The notes: generated from the sequence alone by a model not told the origin. 64,000 bases of DNA from JBBIQS01 sp037442205 (GCA_037442205.1 JBBIQS010000032.1:1-64000), one strand, 5' to 3'; shown: positions 1 to 8,735, counted from the first letter of the stretch. Translations and numbers: made by a program.

Positions 1-1
1 G

Positions 2-373
2 GAGACCGGACCCTGGGCCTTCCTCTGCTGGCCCATGGTCTTCCTCAACTGGATCCTGCCGCAGCTCTTCTGGTGGAAGCGGGCCCGCACCAGCACCGCG
101 ACGCTGTTCCTGGTGTCGGTGGGGATCCTGATCGGGATGTGGCTGGAGCGCTTTCTGATCGTGATGCGCGGGACCAGCCGCGACTTTTTGCCCTCGTCCT
201 GGGACCTGTTCACCCCGACGCTCGTTGACTGCCTGCTGCTCACCGGGACGATCGGCTTCTTCATCTTCGCCTTCCTGTTGTTCGTGCGCTTCGTGCCGAT
301 GGTGCCGATCTCCGAGGTCAAGGAGCTGCGCCACGAGCTGGTGGAAACCGAGCGGGCGCGAGGTGCGCCATGA
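2..373 (+). CDS. actC: Alternative complex III subunit ActC, C-terminal part (NrfD-like membrane quinol subunit)
   Basis: This is the 3' end of a gene cut by the left edge of the window; the frame is open from base 2. The visible 123 residues contain three hydrophobic helices with the WILPQLFWWKR and GMWLERFLIV stretches typical of NrfD/PsrC-like subunits. In alternative complex III, ActC is an integral membrane subunit that helps oxidise menaquinol or ubiquinol and passes electrons towards cytochrome c or an oxidase. The stop overlaps the start of actD by 4 bases, so the two are translationally coupled. The assignment rests on the NrfD-like C-terminus and on the actD-actE-actF order downstream. 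Confidence 0.85.
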   Translation, partial: ETGPWAFLCWPMVFLNWILPQLFWWKRARTSTATLFLVSVGILIGMWLERFLIVMRGTSRDFLPSSWDLFTPTLVDCLLLTGTIGFFIFAFLLFVRFVPMVPISEVKELRHELVETERARGAP

Positions 374-900
374 GCCAGCTGGTGCTGGCGCAGTTCGCCG
401 ACCCGGACCACCTGCTGGCGGCGACCCGAAAGCTGCGGGAGGCGCTCGAAGGCGCGCTGGAGACCTATTCACCGTTCCCGGTGGAGGGAGGATCGGAGGC
501 GCTGGGGCTGCCGCGCTCGCGGGTGCCGGCGGCGGTGCTGATCGGCGGGCTGCTGGGGGCCGGCGGCGGCTACGCCATGCAGGTGTTCTGCAACGCCGTC
601 GACTGGCCGATCATCGTCGGCAACCGCCCGCCGCACGCCGCGGCTTCCTTCGTGCCGATCACCTTTGAGCTGGGAGTGCTCTGCGGCTCCTTCGGGGCCT
701 TCTTCAGCGTCCTCGGATTCAACAAGCTTCCCGCGCTCTTCCACCCGGTCGATCGGCTGGAGGCTTTCCGATCCGCGACCACCGAAGGCTTCTGGCTGTC
801 GGTAGAGCGCGCGCCGGCCGATCCGCCGGTGGAAAAGCTGGCGGAACGGCTGCGGGAGCTAGGCGCGGTGGCGGTGTCGGTCATCGAGGGCGACACATGA
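370..900 (+). CDS. actD: Alternative complex III subunit ActD (DUF3341)
   Basis: The 176-residue protein has the DUF3341/ActD layout: an N-terminal soluble segment (VLAQFADPDHLLAA...YSPFPVEG), then two transmembrane segments around residues 55-75 and 95-115, and a soluble C-terminal tail ending in a VAVSVIEGD ferredoxin-like strand. ActD is a small membrane subunit of alternative complex III with no cofactor and a structural role. It overlaps actC upstream and actE downstream by 4 bases each, as in known act operons. Confidence 0.9.
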   Translation: MSQLVLAQFADPDHLLAATRKLREALEGALETYSPFPVEGGSEALGLPRSRVPAAVLIGGLLGAGGGYAMQVFCNAVDWPIIVGNRPPHAAASFVPITFELGVLCGSFGAFFSVLGFNKLPALFHPVDRLEAFRSATTEGFWLSVERAPADPPVEKLAERLRELGAVAVSVIEGDT

Positions 901-1487
901 GCGCGTCCTCGCGGATCCGTCGCGCGCTGCTGCTCTCGGCCCTGGCCGCGGCCGGGTGCTACCCGAACCAGATCGACCCGATGAAGAAGCAGCCCAAGTA
1001 CCGGGCCTATGCCGAGAACCGCTTCTTCGACGACCAGCGGGCGATGCGGCCGCTGGTGGCGGGAGTGGTCCCGCGCGAGGCGCCGACTGGACCGAGCGAG
1101 CTGCTCCAGGGGCGCAACTCCGCCGGAGAGCTGGTGACGGTGAACCCGCTGCCCATCACGCGCGAGTCGCTGGAGCGGGGGCGGCAGCGGTTCGAGATCA
1201 TCTGCGCCACCTGCCACGGAATCCTGGGCGACGGCGACAGCGTCCCGGCCACCAAGATGGCGCTGCGGCCACCGCCGTCGCTCCACGACTTCAAGAACCG
1301 GCCCGACGGCTTCTTCTTCCAGGTCATCACCGAAGGCTGGGGCCTGATGCCCTCCTACGCCGCGATGCTCACCGTCGAGCAGCGCTGGGAGGTGGTGGCC
1401 TACGTGCGCGCGCTGCAGCTGAGCCGGCAAGGTCGAATCGAGAAGGTGCCGGTCGAGGTTCGCCAGCAGCTGGAGAAGAGCCCATGA
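897..1487 (+). CDS. actE: Alternative complex III subunit ActE (monohaem cytochrome c lipoprotein)
   Basis: The 196-residue protein starts with a lipoprotein signal peptide whose likely lipidated Cys is residue 21 (AAAGC). One haem c motif, CATCH, lies at residues 103-107, and GLMPSYA around residue 151 supplies a probable axial Met. ActE is the peripheral monohaem cytochrome of alternative complex III that takes electrons from the multihaem ActA and feeds the oxidase. The gene overlaps actD and actF by 4 bases each. The fold is an ordinary class I cytochrome c of expected length. Confidence 0.92.
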   Translation: MSASSRIRRALLLSALAAAGCYPNQIDPMKKQPKYRAYAENRFFDDQRAMRPLVAGVVPREAPTGPSELLQGRNSAGELVTVNPLPITRESLERGRQRFEIICATCHGILGDGDSVPATKMALRPPPSLHDFKNRPDGFFFQVITEGWGLMPSYAAMLTVEQRWEVVAYVRALQLSRQGRIEKVPVEVRQQLEKSP

Positions 1488-2695
1488 ACGGCATCGTCCC
1501 CTTCCGCGGCCGGCGGCGGCTGATGCTGGGCGGTCTAATTGCGGGCGTCGCCGGGCTGCTGCTGACGCTGATTCTCGGGATATTCGACGTGCGGCGGGCG
1601 GCCTTCGCCTACCTGGTCAGCTACCTGTACTGGCTGGGGATCGCGGTGGCGGCGCTGGCGTTCCTGATGACGCTGCACGTCTCGCACGCGCGCTGGTCGG
1701 TGGTGCCGCGGCGGGCGCTGGAGGCGATGTCGATGACCCTGCTGCCTCTGGCGGTGCTCTTCCTGCCGGTGGCGCTGACGATGAAGTCGGTGTTCGTGTG
1801 GGTCGCTCCCTCGCCGTCGCTCGGGCCGGAAGCGCTCGAGAAACTGCACTGGCGGACCTGGTACCTGAACATCCCCTTCTTCCTGGCGCGGGCAGTCCTC
1901 TATCTCGGGAGCTGGGCGGTGGTGGCCTGGCTGCTCTACCGGTCGTCGCTGCGGCAGGACCAGAAGCCCGACCTCGAGTTGGTGCGGCAGCAGAGGCGGC
2001 TGAGCGGTGGGGCGCTGCCGTGGGTCGGGCTGGCGCTGACCTTCGCCGCCTACGACTGGATCATGTCGCTGTCGGTGGAGCTGCACTCGGAGATCCTCGG
2101 GCTCTACTACTTCGCCGGATCGATCACCGCGGCGCTGGCGCTGCTGATCCTCTTGAGCGCCTGGAGCCGAGCCGACGACAGCTTCGGTCGGCTGCTCAAG
2201 GCCGAGCACTTCCACAGCATGGGCAAGCTGCTCTTTGCCTTCGTCGCCTTCTGGGCCTGGATGGCCTACTCGCAGTTCATGCTGATCTGGATCGCCCATC
2301 TGCCCGACGCGATTCCGTTCTTCGTCCCTCGGTTCCGCCCGGCCTGGGGCTGGCTGGGAGCGCTGCTCATCGCCGGGCAGTTCGGACTGCCGTTCTTCCT
2401 GCTGCTGTCGCGGGACCTCAAGCGGCGGCCGTGGCGGTTGGCCAGCGTCGGCATCTGGCTGCTGGTGGCGCACTTCCTCGACATCTACTGGCTGGTGATC
2501 CCCACCGCCGAGCCGGAGCAGTTCAAGCCGTCGTTCGCCGACCTGACTGCGCTCGTCGGGATCGGCGGATTGCTCGTCTCGTATGCGCTCTGGCTACTGC
2601 GGGGGCGCCATCTCGTGCCGGTCGGCGACCCCTATCTGGCGCAGTCGGTGCGCTACGGCGGCGAGGCCGAGCGCGAGACCGGAGGAGCCACATGA
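1484..2695 (+). CDS. actF: Alternative complex III subunit ActF (NrfD-like membrane protein)
   Basis: The 403-residue protein is hydrophobic with about ten predicted membrane helices and an NrfD/PsrC-type pattern (YLVSYLYWLGIAVAALAF near residue 45, SYLYWLG, AYDWIMSLSVELHSEILGLYYF). ActF is the second NrfD-like subunit of alternative complex III and sits beside ActC in the membrane. The start at 1484 was chosen over much longer upstream starts because it overlaps the actE stop as ATGA and removes a low-complexity N-terminal extension. It overlaps the next gene by 4 bases. Confidence 0.9.
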   Translation: MNGIVPFRGRRRLMLGGLIAGVAGLLLTLILGIFDVRRAAFAYLVSYLYWLGIAVAALAFLMTLHVSHARWSVVPRRALEAMSMTLLPLAVLFLPVALTMKSVFVWVAPSPSLGPEALEKLHWRTWYLNIPFFLARAVLYLGSWAVVAWLLYRSSLRQDQKPDLELVRQQRRLSGGALPWVGLALTFAAYDWIMSLSVELHSEILGLYYFAGSITAALALLILLSAWSRADDSFGRLLKAEHFHSMGKLLFAFVAFWAWMAYSQFMLIWIAHLPDAIPFFVPRFRPAWGWLGALLIAGQFGLPFFLLLSRDLKRRPWRLASVGIWLLVAHFLDIYWLVIPTAEPEQFKPSFADLTALVGIGGLLVSYALWLLRGRHLVPVGDPYLAQSVRYGGEAERETGGAT

Positions 2696-3051
2696 AGAGG
2701 CTCGAGCAGGAGGAGGACGAGGTCCCGAGCCTGCGGATCATCGGGGTCGCGGTGGCGTTCCTGGTCATCTCGGCCATCGGAGTCGCGACGATGTACTGGG
2801 AGATGGAGGTCGGCCGCCGAGTCGATCAGCCGCTGGGCGGGCCCGGAGTTCCTCCGGAAATCGGGCGCGAGGAGATCGGCATGGTCTTCCAGCGCACGTT
2901 CGACGATCAGTCGCATCGCGACGGGCAGCACCTCCGCGGGGAACAGGCTAGGAAGCTCACCTCCTACGGCTGGATCGACCGCGATCGGGGAACCGTCCAC
3001 GAGCCGATCGAGGTGGCGATGCAGCGCTACCTGGAGGGAGAGCGGCCATGA
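2692..3051 (+). CDS. Small single-pass membrane protein of the act-cox locus
   Basis: This 119-residue protein has an acidic N-terminus, one transmembrane helix at about residues 15-37 (IIGVAVAFLVISAIGVATMYW) and a soluble tail with GWIDRDRGTVHEPIEVAMQ, a motif I recognise from small unnamed proteins encoded between act and cox genes. The tail would face the periplasm, and a role in oxidase assembly or docking is only inferred from position. It overlaps actF and the SCO gene by 4 bases each, so it is part of the same transcript. Confidence 0.8.
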   Translation: MKRLEQEEDEVPSLRIIGVAVAFLVISAIGVATMYWEMEVGRRVDQPLGGPGVPPEIGREEIGMVFQRTFDDQSHRDGQHLRGEQARKLTSYGWIDRDRGTVHEPIEVAMQRYLEGERP

Positions 3052-4076
3052 GCTTCCCGGGTCGGGATCCCGTTCACCCTGAGCGTAGGCCGAGCCGGGC
3101 GAGGCCGGAGTCGAAGGGCCCTCGACTCCGCGCCTCCGTTCGCCCTGAGCGGAGGCCGAGCAAAGCGAGGCCGGAGTCGAAGGGCTTCGACTCCGCCTGC
3201 CCTTCCGTTCACCCCGAGCGTAGGCCGAGCCATGCGAGGCCGCAGTCGAGGGGCCCTCGACTTCGCGCCTTCGGCGCTCCGCTCGGGCTGACCGCGGCGG
3301 TCCTTCTGTTCCTGATTCCTGAGGCGGCGCTCGCCCAGCAGCCGCCGCCTTCGCCGACCCAAGACGTGGGCATCGAAGAGCACCTGGGAGCCAAGGTCGC
3401 CGACGACCTGCAGTTCCTCGACACCTCCTACAAGTACGCCAAGCTCGCCGACCTGCTGGCGCAGGGGCGGCCGGTGATCGTCACTCCGGTCTTCTACCGC
3501 TGCCAGATGCTGTGCGGGCTGGTGCTCACGTCGCTGACGCGCTCGCTGGAGAAGACCGGGCTCGTGCTGGGCAAGGACTACCTCATCGCCACGATCAGCT
3601 TCGATCCCGGCGACACGCCGCCGGTCGCCGCCGAGCGGCAGGGACACTTCCTCCAGTCGTTGAACGAGCCCGACAAGCAGTCTGCCTGGCAGTTCTGGGT
3701 CGGCACCGACAAGGAGATCAAGCCGCTGATGGACAGCCTGGGCTTCCGCTACCGCTACGACCCGCAGACCAAACAGTTCGCGCACGGCGCGGCGGTGATG
3801 GTGCTGACGCCCAAGGGGATCATCTCCCGCTACCTCTACGGCATCGAGTTCCCGGCCAAGGACGTGAAGCTGGCGATCCTCGAGGCCGGCGAAGGGCGCA
3901 TCGGCACCACCTTCGAGCGGGTGGTGATGACCTGCTTCAAATACGACCCGGTCAACCGGCGCTACGCCTTCTTCCTCAGCTGGTACCTGCGGGCCGGAGG
4001 GCTGCTGCTGCTGGGCGGCCTGGGCTTCCTCGTCGGGAGGCTGGTGCTATGGGAGCGCCGGGCAGCGGCGAAGTAG
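3048..4076 (+). CDS. SCO1/SenC-family copper chaperone with a repeat-derived N-terminal extension
   Basis: The mature part (from about residue 97) is a thioredoxin-fold SCO protein, which delivers copper to the CuA site of oxidase subunit II. The copper ligands are visible: C152 and C156 in CQMLC and H246 in AHGAAVMVL. A C-terminal helix (about residues 310-330) would anchor it. The first 75 residues are odd: three copies of an Arg/Pro/Ser-rich unit (HPERRPSRARPESKG and variants) encoded by the REP-like array at 3071-3294. They precede the hydrophobic signal segment LGLTAAVLLFLIPEAALA. The ATG at 3048 overlaps the upstream stop (ATGA), and there is no other in-frame start before the signal segment, so the repeat is probably translated. 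The next gene overlaps by 28 bases. Confidence 0.85.
   Translation: MSFPGRDPVHPERRPSRARPESKGPRLRASVRPERRPSKARPESKGFDSACPSVHPERRPSHARPQSRGPRLRAFGAPLGLTAAVLLFLIPEAALAQQPPPSPTQDVGIEEHLGAKVADDLQFLDTSYKYAKLADLLAQGRPVIVTPVFYRCQMLCGLVLTSLTRSLEKTGLVLGKDYLIATISFDPGDTPPVAAERQGHFLQSLNEPDKQSAWQFWVGTDKEIKPLMDSLGFRYRYDPQTKQFAHGAAVMVLTPKGIISRYLYGIEFPAKDVKLAILEAGEGRIGTTFERVVMTCFKYDPVNRRYAFFLSWYLRAGGLLLLGGLGFLVGRLVLWERRAAAK
3071..3294 (+). repeat. REP-like array: three direct units plus an inverted arm inside the SCO gene
   Basis: Three near-identical units begin at 3071, 3137 and 3206 (spacing 66 and 69 bases, both multiples of three). Each has the core CCTGAGCGGAGGCCGAGC followed by GAGGCCGGAGTCGAAGGGC. 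The block ends at about 3262-3294 with GCTCCGCTCGGGCTGACCG, which is close to the reverse complement of the unit start, so the array has REP-like inverted symmetry. A degenerate single copy recurs at 13970-14003. The unit lengths keep the host reading frame open. Confidence 0.8.
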
Positions 4077-5125
4077 GGGTGCTGGCCACCCTCGAGCGCG
4101 TCCTCCGGGAGGTCCTCTACCTCTCCCCGGCGGCCTCGACCTATGCCCAGCGCATCGACCGGCTCCACTTCCTGATCATCCTCACCACCCTGGTCGCCGC
4201 CACCGGGATCTTCGCCGCCGCCGGCTACTTCATCGTCCGCTACCGGCGCCGCCCCGGGGTCGAGACCACTCCCCGCTTCACGCCGCGCCCGTGGATGGAG
4301 TCGCTGATCATCGGCGTGCCGCTGTCGTTCTTCCTGCTCTGTTTCTACCTGGGCTTCCGGGACTTCGTCTGGCTGCACAACCCGCCCAAGGACGCGCTGG
4401 ACGTCTACGTCACCGGCAAGCAGTGGATGTGGAAGTTCTCCTATCCCGGCGGGCCGAACGAGGTGAACGTGCTCACCGTGCCCCAGGGCAAGCCGGTGCG
4501 GCTGCTGCTCACCTCGCGGGACGTGATCCACTCCTTCTACGTCCCCGACTTCCGCATGAAGCAGGACGCGCTCCCCGGGCGCTACACCTCGCTGTGGTTC
4601 GAGGCGATCAGCGCCGGCAGCTACCAGGTGCTGTGCGCCGAGTTCTGCGGGGTGCAGCACTCGATGATGCGGGCGCGGCTGGACGTGCTGAAGCCCGAGG
4701 AGTTCGACACCTGGCTGGCGGAGCACCGCCGGGGCCTGCAGGCGCGGCAGGACGGAAGCGGAGGACTGGCGCTGCCGCCGATGGCCGAGCAGGGGCGGCT
4801 GCTGACGGTGAAGTTCGAGTGCCTGCGCTGCCACACCGTCGACGGCACCGCGCACATCGGGCCGACCTTCCTCGACCTCTACCGGCGCCAGGAGAAGCTG
4901 ACCAGCGGGGACTCGGTGATGGCGGACGAGGCCTATCTCACCGAGTCGATGATGGACCCCTTGGCCAAGGTGGTGGCCGGCTTCAACCCGGTGATGCCCA
5001 GCTACCTCGGGCAGCTGAGCGGGCCGGAGGCCGGGGCCATCGTCGAGTACATCAAGTCGCTGCGCAGCGACCAGCAGCAGCCGATCCCGGCGCAAGGACC
5101 GACCTATGCCCCCAGCGGCCAGTGA
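4049..5125 (+). CDS. ctaC: Cytochrome c oxidase subunit II with fused cytochrome c domain (caa3 type)
   Basis: The 358-residue protein has two N-terminal membrane helices (about residues 40-64 and 84-102), a CuA cupredoxin domain and a C-terminal cytochrome c domain. CuA ligands are H161, C196, E198, C200, H204 and M207 (CAEFCGVQHSMM); the haem c motif is CLRCH at 258-262. Such subunits accept electrons through their own haem c, as expected beside an alternative complex III. The ATG at 4049 has a GGGAGG ribosome site 8 bases upstream and overlaps the SCO gene by 28 bases; a GTG at 4079 is a weaker alternative. Confidence 0.95.
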   Translation: MGAPGSGEVGVLATLERVLREVLYLSPAASTYAQRIDRLHFLIILTTLVAATGIFAAAGYFIVRYRRRPGVETTPRFTPRPWMESLIIGVPLSFFLLCFYLGFRDFVWLHNPPKDALDVYVTGKQWMWKFSYPGGPNEVNVLTVPQGKPVRLLLTSRDVIHSFYVPDFRMKQDALPGRYTSLWFEAISAGSYQVLCAEFCGVQHSMMRARLDVLKPEEFDTWLAEHRRGLQARQDGSGGLALPPMAEQGRLLTVKFECLRCHTVDGTAHIGPTFLDLYRRQEKLTSGDSVMADEAYLTESMMDPLAKVVAGFNPVMPSYLGQLSGPEAGAIVEYIKSLRSDQQQPIPAQGPTYAPSGQ

Positions 5126-6746
5126 GCCGGCGAGCCCGGTGACTTACCTCAACGCCACCCGCGGGGTGCGGGCCTGGCTTTTGACGCGCGACCACAAGCG
5201 CATCGCGCTGCTGTTCATGGCGCTGGTGACGCTGAACTTCCTGCTCGGCGGGCTGTTCGCGATGACCCTGAGGGTGAAGCTGCTGTTCCCCGGGCCGTTC
5301 ATGATCGAGCCGATCACCTACAACCGCATCTTCACCCTGCACGGCGTGATCATGGTCTGGCTGTTCATGATCCCGGCGATCCCGACCATCTTCGGCAACT
5401 TCATGCTGCCGCTGATGCTGGGGGCCAAGGACCTGGCCTTCCCGCGGCTGAACCTCTTGTCGTTCTACATCTACGCCATCGGGTCGCTGGTGACGCTGTG
5501 GGGAATGGTGCAGGGCGGGGCCGACACCGGCTGGACCTTCTACACGCCCTACAGCACCACCACTCCGACCCAAATCGTGCCGGTGCTGATGGGCGTATTC
5601 ATCGTCGGCTTCTCCACCATCCTGACCGGGCTGAACTTCATCGTCACCACGCACACCCTGAGGGCGCCGGGGATGAAGTGGATGCGGATGCCGCTGTTCG
5701 TGTGGGGCATCTACGCCACCAGCGTGATCCAGGTATTGGCGACGCCGGTGCTGGGGCTGGTGCTGCTGTTGGTGGCGTTCGAGCACGCCTTCGGCTGGGG
5801 GCTGTTCGATCCGGCGGTGGGCGGGGATCCGCTCTTGTTCCAGCACCTGTTCTGGTTCTACTCGCACCCGGCGGTCTACATCATGGTGCTGCCGTCGTTC
5901 GCGGTGATGAGCGAGGTGGTTTGCGCCTACGCGCACAAGAACATCTTCAACTACAAAGCCATCGCCTACAGCTCGCTGGGGATCGCCTTCGTCGGCTTCT
6001 TCACCTGGGGGCACCACATGTTCGTCTCCGGGCTATCGACGTTCGACTCCGGGGTGTTCGGGGTGCTGTCGATGCTGGTGGGGATCTTCACCGCGATCAA
6101 AGTCTTCAACTGGGTCGGGACATTCTACAAAGGCTCGATCGATTTCCGGGCGCCGGTGGTCTACGTGCTGGGGTTGCTGTTCTACCTGGTGTTCGGAGGG
6201 ATGACCGGGATCGCGGTGGCGACGACGTCGCTGGACGTGCACTGGAACGACACCTACTTCATCGTGGCGCACTTCCACTTCATCATGGTGGGCGTGACGA
6301 TCATGGCCTTCCTGATGGGCCTGCACTACTGGTACCCGAAGATGTTCGGGAGGCTGTATCCCGAGCGCGCGGCGCTGGTGGCGTCGGTGGTGATCGCCTT
6401 TGGATTCGTGGCCACCTTCCTGCCGCAATTCCTGCTGGGGAACGGCGGGATGCTGCGGCGGTACTACAGCTATCCCGAGAAGTACCAGGCGCTGCACGTG
6501 CTCTCGACCGCCGGGGCGTCGCTGCTGTTCCTCGGATTGGCGACGGTGCTGACTTACCTGGTGGTTTCGCTGCGCTGGGGCGAGCGCGCGGCGCACAATC
6601 CGTGGGGCTCGAAGGGTTTCGAGTGGCTGTCGGCGACGCCGCCGCCGCCGAGCAACTACGAGGAGCTGCCGAGATTCACCGGCGAGCCCCACGACTATTC
6701 GACGACTGAACCGCAGGCGGTAACTGAGCCCGGAGCTCCGTCATGA
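5106..6746 (+). CDS. ctaD: Cytochrome c oxidase subunit I, A2-type haem-copper oxidase
   Basis: The 546-residue, 12-helix subunit reduces oxygen and pumps protons. Visible ligands are H79 and H391 (low-spin haem a), H254, H303 and H304 (CuB) and H389 (haem a3); Y258 is the expected His-Tyr cross-link residue. The helix VI motif is YSHPAVY rather than HPEVY, so the K/D-channel glutamate is replaced by a Tyr-Ser pair, which marks the A2 subclass. The start overlaps the subunit II gene by 20 bases. The polar Pro-rich C-terminal 40 residues are a normal extension. Confidence 0.96.
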   Translation: MPPAASEPASPVTYLNATRGVRAWLLTRDHKRIALLFMALVTLNFLLGGLFAMTLRVKLLFPGPFMIEPITYNRIFTLHGVIMVWLFMIPAIPTIFGNFMLPLMLGAKDLAFPRLNLLSFYIYAIGSLVTLWGMVQGGADTGWTFYTPYSTTTPTQIVPVLMGVFIVGFSTILTGLNFIVTTHTLRAPGMKWMRMPLFVWGIYATSVIQVLATPVLGLVLLLVAFEHAFGWGLFDPAVGGDPLLFQHLFWFYSHPAVYIMVLPSFAVMSEVVCAYAHKNIFNYKAIAYSSLGIAFVGFFTWGHHMFVSGLSTFDSGVFGVLSMLVGIFTAIKVFNWVGTFYKGSIDFRAPVVYVLGLLFYLVFGGMTGIAVATTSLDVHWNDTYFIVAHFHFIMVGVTIMAFLMGLHYWYPKMFGRLYPERAALVASVVIAFGFVATFLPQFLLGNGGMLRRYYSYPEKYQALHVLSTAGASLLFLGLATVLTYLVVSLRWGERAAHNPWGSKGFEWLSATPPPPSNYEELPRFTGEPHDYSTTEPQAVTEPGAPS

Positions 6747-7381
6747 GCGAGGAGGCGAGCGGGCATCTGGCGGAGCAGTTCACGACGCTGGAGAAGCAGG
6801 CGCACGCCTCGCGGCTGGGGATGTGGGTCTTCATCTGCACCGAGATCCTGCTCTTCGGAGGGCTGTTCGTGAGCTACGCCTACTACCGGGCGATGTTCCC
6901 GGAGGAGTTCCGCGAGGCCAGCCGCCACCTCAAGACCTGGATCGGGACGCTGAACACCTTCGTGCTGCTGACCAGCAGCTTCACCGTGGCGATGAGCCTG
7001 CATTTCGCGAGGACGACTCGCGGGCGAGGAGCGGCGGGGCTCTTGGCGCTCAGCATCGGGCTGGCGCTCTTGTTCCTGGCGTTCAAGGGCTACGAGTATT
7101 CGCAGGATTTCGCCGAGGGGCTATTCCCCGGGCGGCTGGTGCGGGAGCCGGCGCTGCGCAATCCCGGGGGCGGGATATTCCTCGGGCTCTATTACATGAT
7201 GACCGGGCTGCACGCGATCCACGTGACCATCGGGATCGGGGTGCTGGCGGTGATGGGGGTGCTAGCCTCGAGGGGTGCGTTCTCGGCGCACTACGACACG
7301 CCCCTGGAGCTGGGGGCGATGTACTGGCACCTGGTGGACGCGATCTGGATCTTCCTCTGGCCGCTGCTCTACCTGCTCTAA
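6743..7381 (+). CDS. ctaE: Cytochrome c oxidase subunit III
   Basis: The 212-residue protein has five to six membrane helices and the subunit III signatures WVFICTEILLFGGLF near the N-terminus, GYEYSQDF in the middle and GLHAIHVTIGIGVL plus YWHLVDAIWIFLWPLLYLL at the C-terminus. Subunit III stabilises subunit I and supports proton uptake. It overlaps ctaD by 4 bases and has a GGAG site 9 bases before the ATG. The length is slightly short but complete for the five-helix bacterial form. Confidence 0.95.
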   Translation: MSEEASGHLAEQFTTLEKQAHASRLGMWVFICTEILLFGGLFVSYAYYRAMFPEEFREASRHLKTWIGTLNTFVLLTSSFTVAMSLHFARTTRGRGAAGLLALSIGLALLFLAFKGYEYSQDFAEGLFPGRLVREPALRNPGGGIFLGLYYMMTGLHAIHVTIGIGVLAVMGVLASRGAFSAHYDTPLELGAMYWHLVDAIWIFLWPLLYLL

Positions 7382-7396
7382 AGCGAGGCGCGGGCG

Positions 7397-7810
7397 ATGG
7401 GGCTTTCAGAGATCGAGGCCAGGGCTTCCGAGCGCGTTTCGCCGTTGCGCTATCTGGTGGTGTTCGTGGCGCTGGTGGTGCTGGCGGCGGTCAGCTTCGG
7501 GATTTCGCGACTCGGGCTCGGGGTGTGGGGGACGGTCATCTCGCTGGCGATCGCGGTCATCAAGGCCACGCTGGTGGTCCTGTTCTTCATGCACCTGTGG
7601 GAGCACCAGGGGAGCAGCCGGCTGGCGCTCGCTACCGCGGTGGGGTTTGTGATCCTGCTGATGTCGGTGGCGGTGATCGATGTCTTTGCGCGGCTGCCGA
7701 CTGCTAATTCTCCGGGGTCAGTGCAGGCGAAGAAGTATTTGCCGCAGGAAGGACTCCCGCGGGTTCCGGAGCCGAACCAGGAGCCGGGGCAGATGCCGGT
7801 GGGGCCGTAA
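7397..7810 (+). CDS. ctaF: Cytochrome c oxidase subunit IV family protein
   Basis: The 137-residue protein has three membrane helices (about residues 17-37, 43-63 and 77-97) with the bacterial subunit IV motif KATLVVLFFMHLWEH, followed by a Pro-rich soluble tail. Subunit IV is a small accessory subunit of the aa3/caa3 oxidase. It lies 15 bases after ctaE with a GAGG ribosome site, and is the last gene of the act-cox transcript; composition changes abruptly after it. Confidence 0.88.
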   Translation: MGLSEIEARASERVSPLRYLVVFVALVVLAAVSFGISRLGLGVWGTVISLAIAVIKATLVVLFFMHLWEHQGSSRLALATAVGFVILLMSVAVIDVFARLPTANSPGSVQAKKYLPQEGLPRVPEPNQEPGQMPVGP

Positions 7811-8025
7811 TACTGGCGACTGCGCTCCAGCTTTACCTGCACCCACCCTCATAGACGCGATTCGATCCGCGGACACCCATTCGCCTTCACATCCATCCTG
7901 GCAATTGGACCAAAGCTCGCAACCTCGTCACCACCTTGCACTCGCCAGAAAATGGCGGCATTACCTCGCAATTGGCGCATTCGGGTCCGGAATATTTCAG
8001 ACATTCAGAAGCAGTGCTGAATGGC

Positions 8026-8730
8026 CTACCGGCTTTTGTTCTCCTTTATTAACGATTGCTCCGGCAGAGAAGAGTCGACATCGGCCTGGGTTGGCTCACT
8101 CGTCGCAGCTTGCCACGGGTACGGCACTGTTTCCGGGTACTCTTTTACGTAGGCAGCCAACTCTTGAGGGTCGAGCGGGTACCACTCGTCATAGGGATAG
8201 CGCCGAAAGAACTCTGAAAGCCTCTCGCGAAAATGTTTCTCCGCCAAATCATTCAGTCGTGCACGCCGAAGGCTGCTATGCGCTTCGAGATCCACCCGCG
8301 GCAGACGCAACGTGACCCGAAAGTCAGCGGCCTGCTTCTCGGTCCAGCCCAACGAAGGGGCCGGGGGAAGGTAGAACCATTTTTGGTTGAGCCGCGCCTG
8401 CTGGGTGATCAGATCCTTCCAGGACTTTGGCGACTTGGTGTTCTGACTCTTTCGCTCCACATCACGGAAGTCGCGCACCTCGCATAGAGTGATGTCTGCG
8501 CCCCTGACAGCATCACAATCCTGAGTGATCACAATCGCACTTACTGGGCGTACTGGTACGAGCGCCGTAATTACGTCTTTGGAATTGGCACATTCTCCCC
8601 AGGAAACCTGAACGGGCCCCGTGTCCTGGACGAGTAGGACCTTTTCCAAAGAGAACTCGACCCGAGGCAGACCGATGTAAATGTCGCCTTGGCGAATCGG
8701 ATCGTTAGAGTTCGGTACGTGGTAGATCAC
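8026..8730 (-). CDS. Unrecognised soluble protein with ITQDCD motif (cassette gene 3)
   Basis: I do not recognise a named family for this 234-residue protein. It begins with a DPIRQGDIYIGLP segment and has a VITQDCDAVRG motif near residue 70, a pattern I associate with unnamed proteins scattered through accessory regions. There is no signal peptide or membrane helix. The C-terminal half is helical and charged, ending in a low-complexity tail. The GTG start at 8730 is supported by GGAG and AGGG upstream; the gene begins 5 bases after the stop of the middle cassette gene. GC content and codon use are clearly lower than in neighbours, suggesting transfer. Confidence 0.75.
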   Translation of the reverse strand: MIYHVPNSNDPIRQGDIYIGLPRVEFSLEKVLLVQDTGPVQVSWGECANSKDVITALVPVRPVSAIVITQDCDAVRGADITLCEVRDFRDVERKSQNTKSPKSWKDLITQQARLNQKWFYLPPAPSLGWTEKQAADFRVTLRLPRVDLEAHSSLRRARLNDLAEKHFRERLSEFFRRYPYDEWYPLDPQELAAYVKEYPETVPYPWQAATSEPTQADVDSSLPEQSLIKENKSR

Positions 8731-8735
8731 GCGCC

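Noticed and set aside
7811..8025. Possible integration site at the edge of the low-GC cassette
   Set aside because: No tRNA end, integrase gene or flanking direct repeat could be found.
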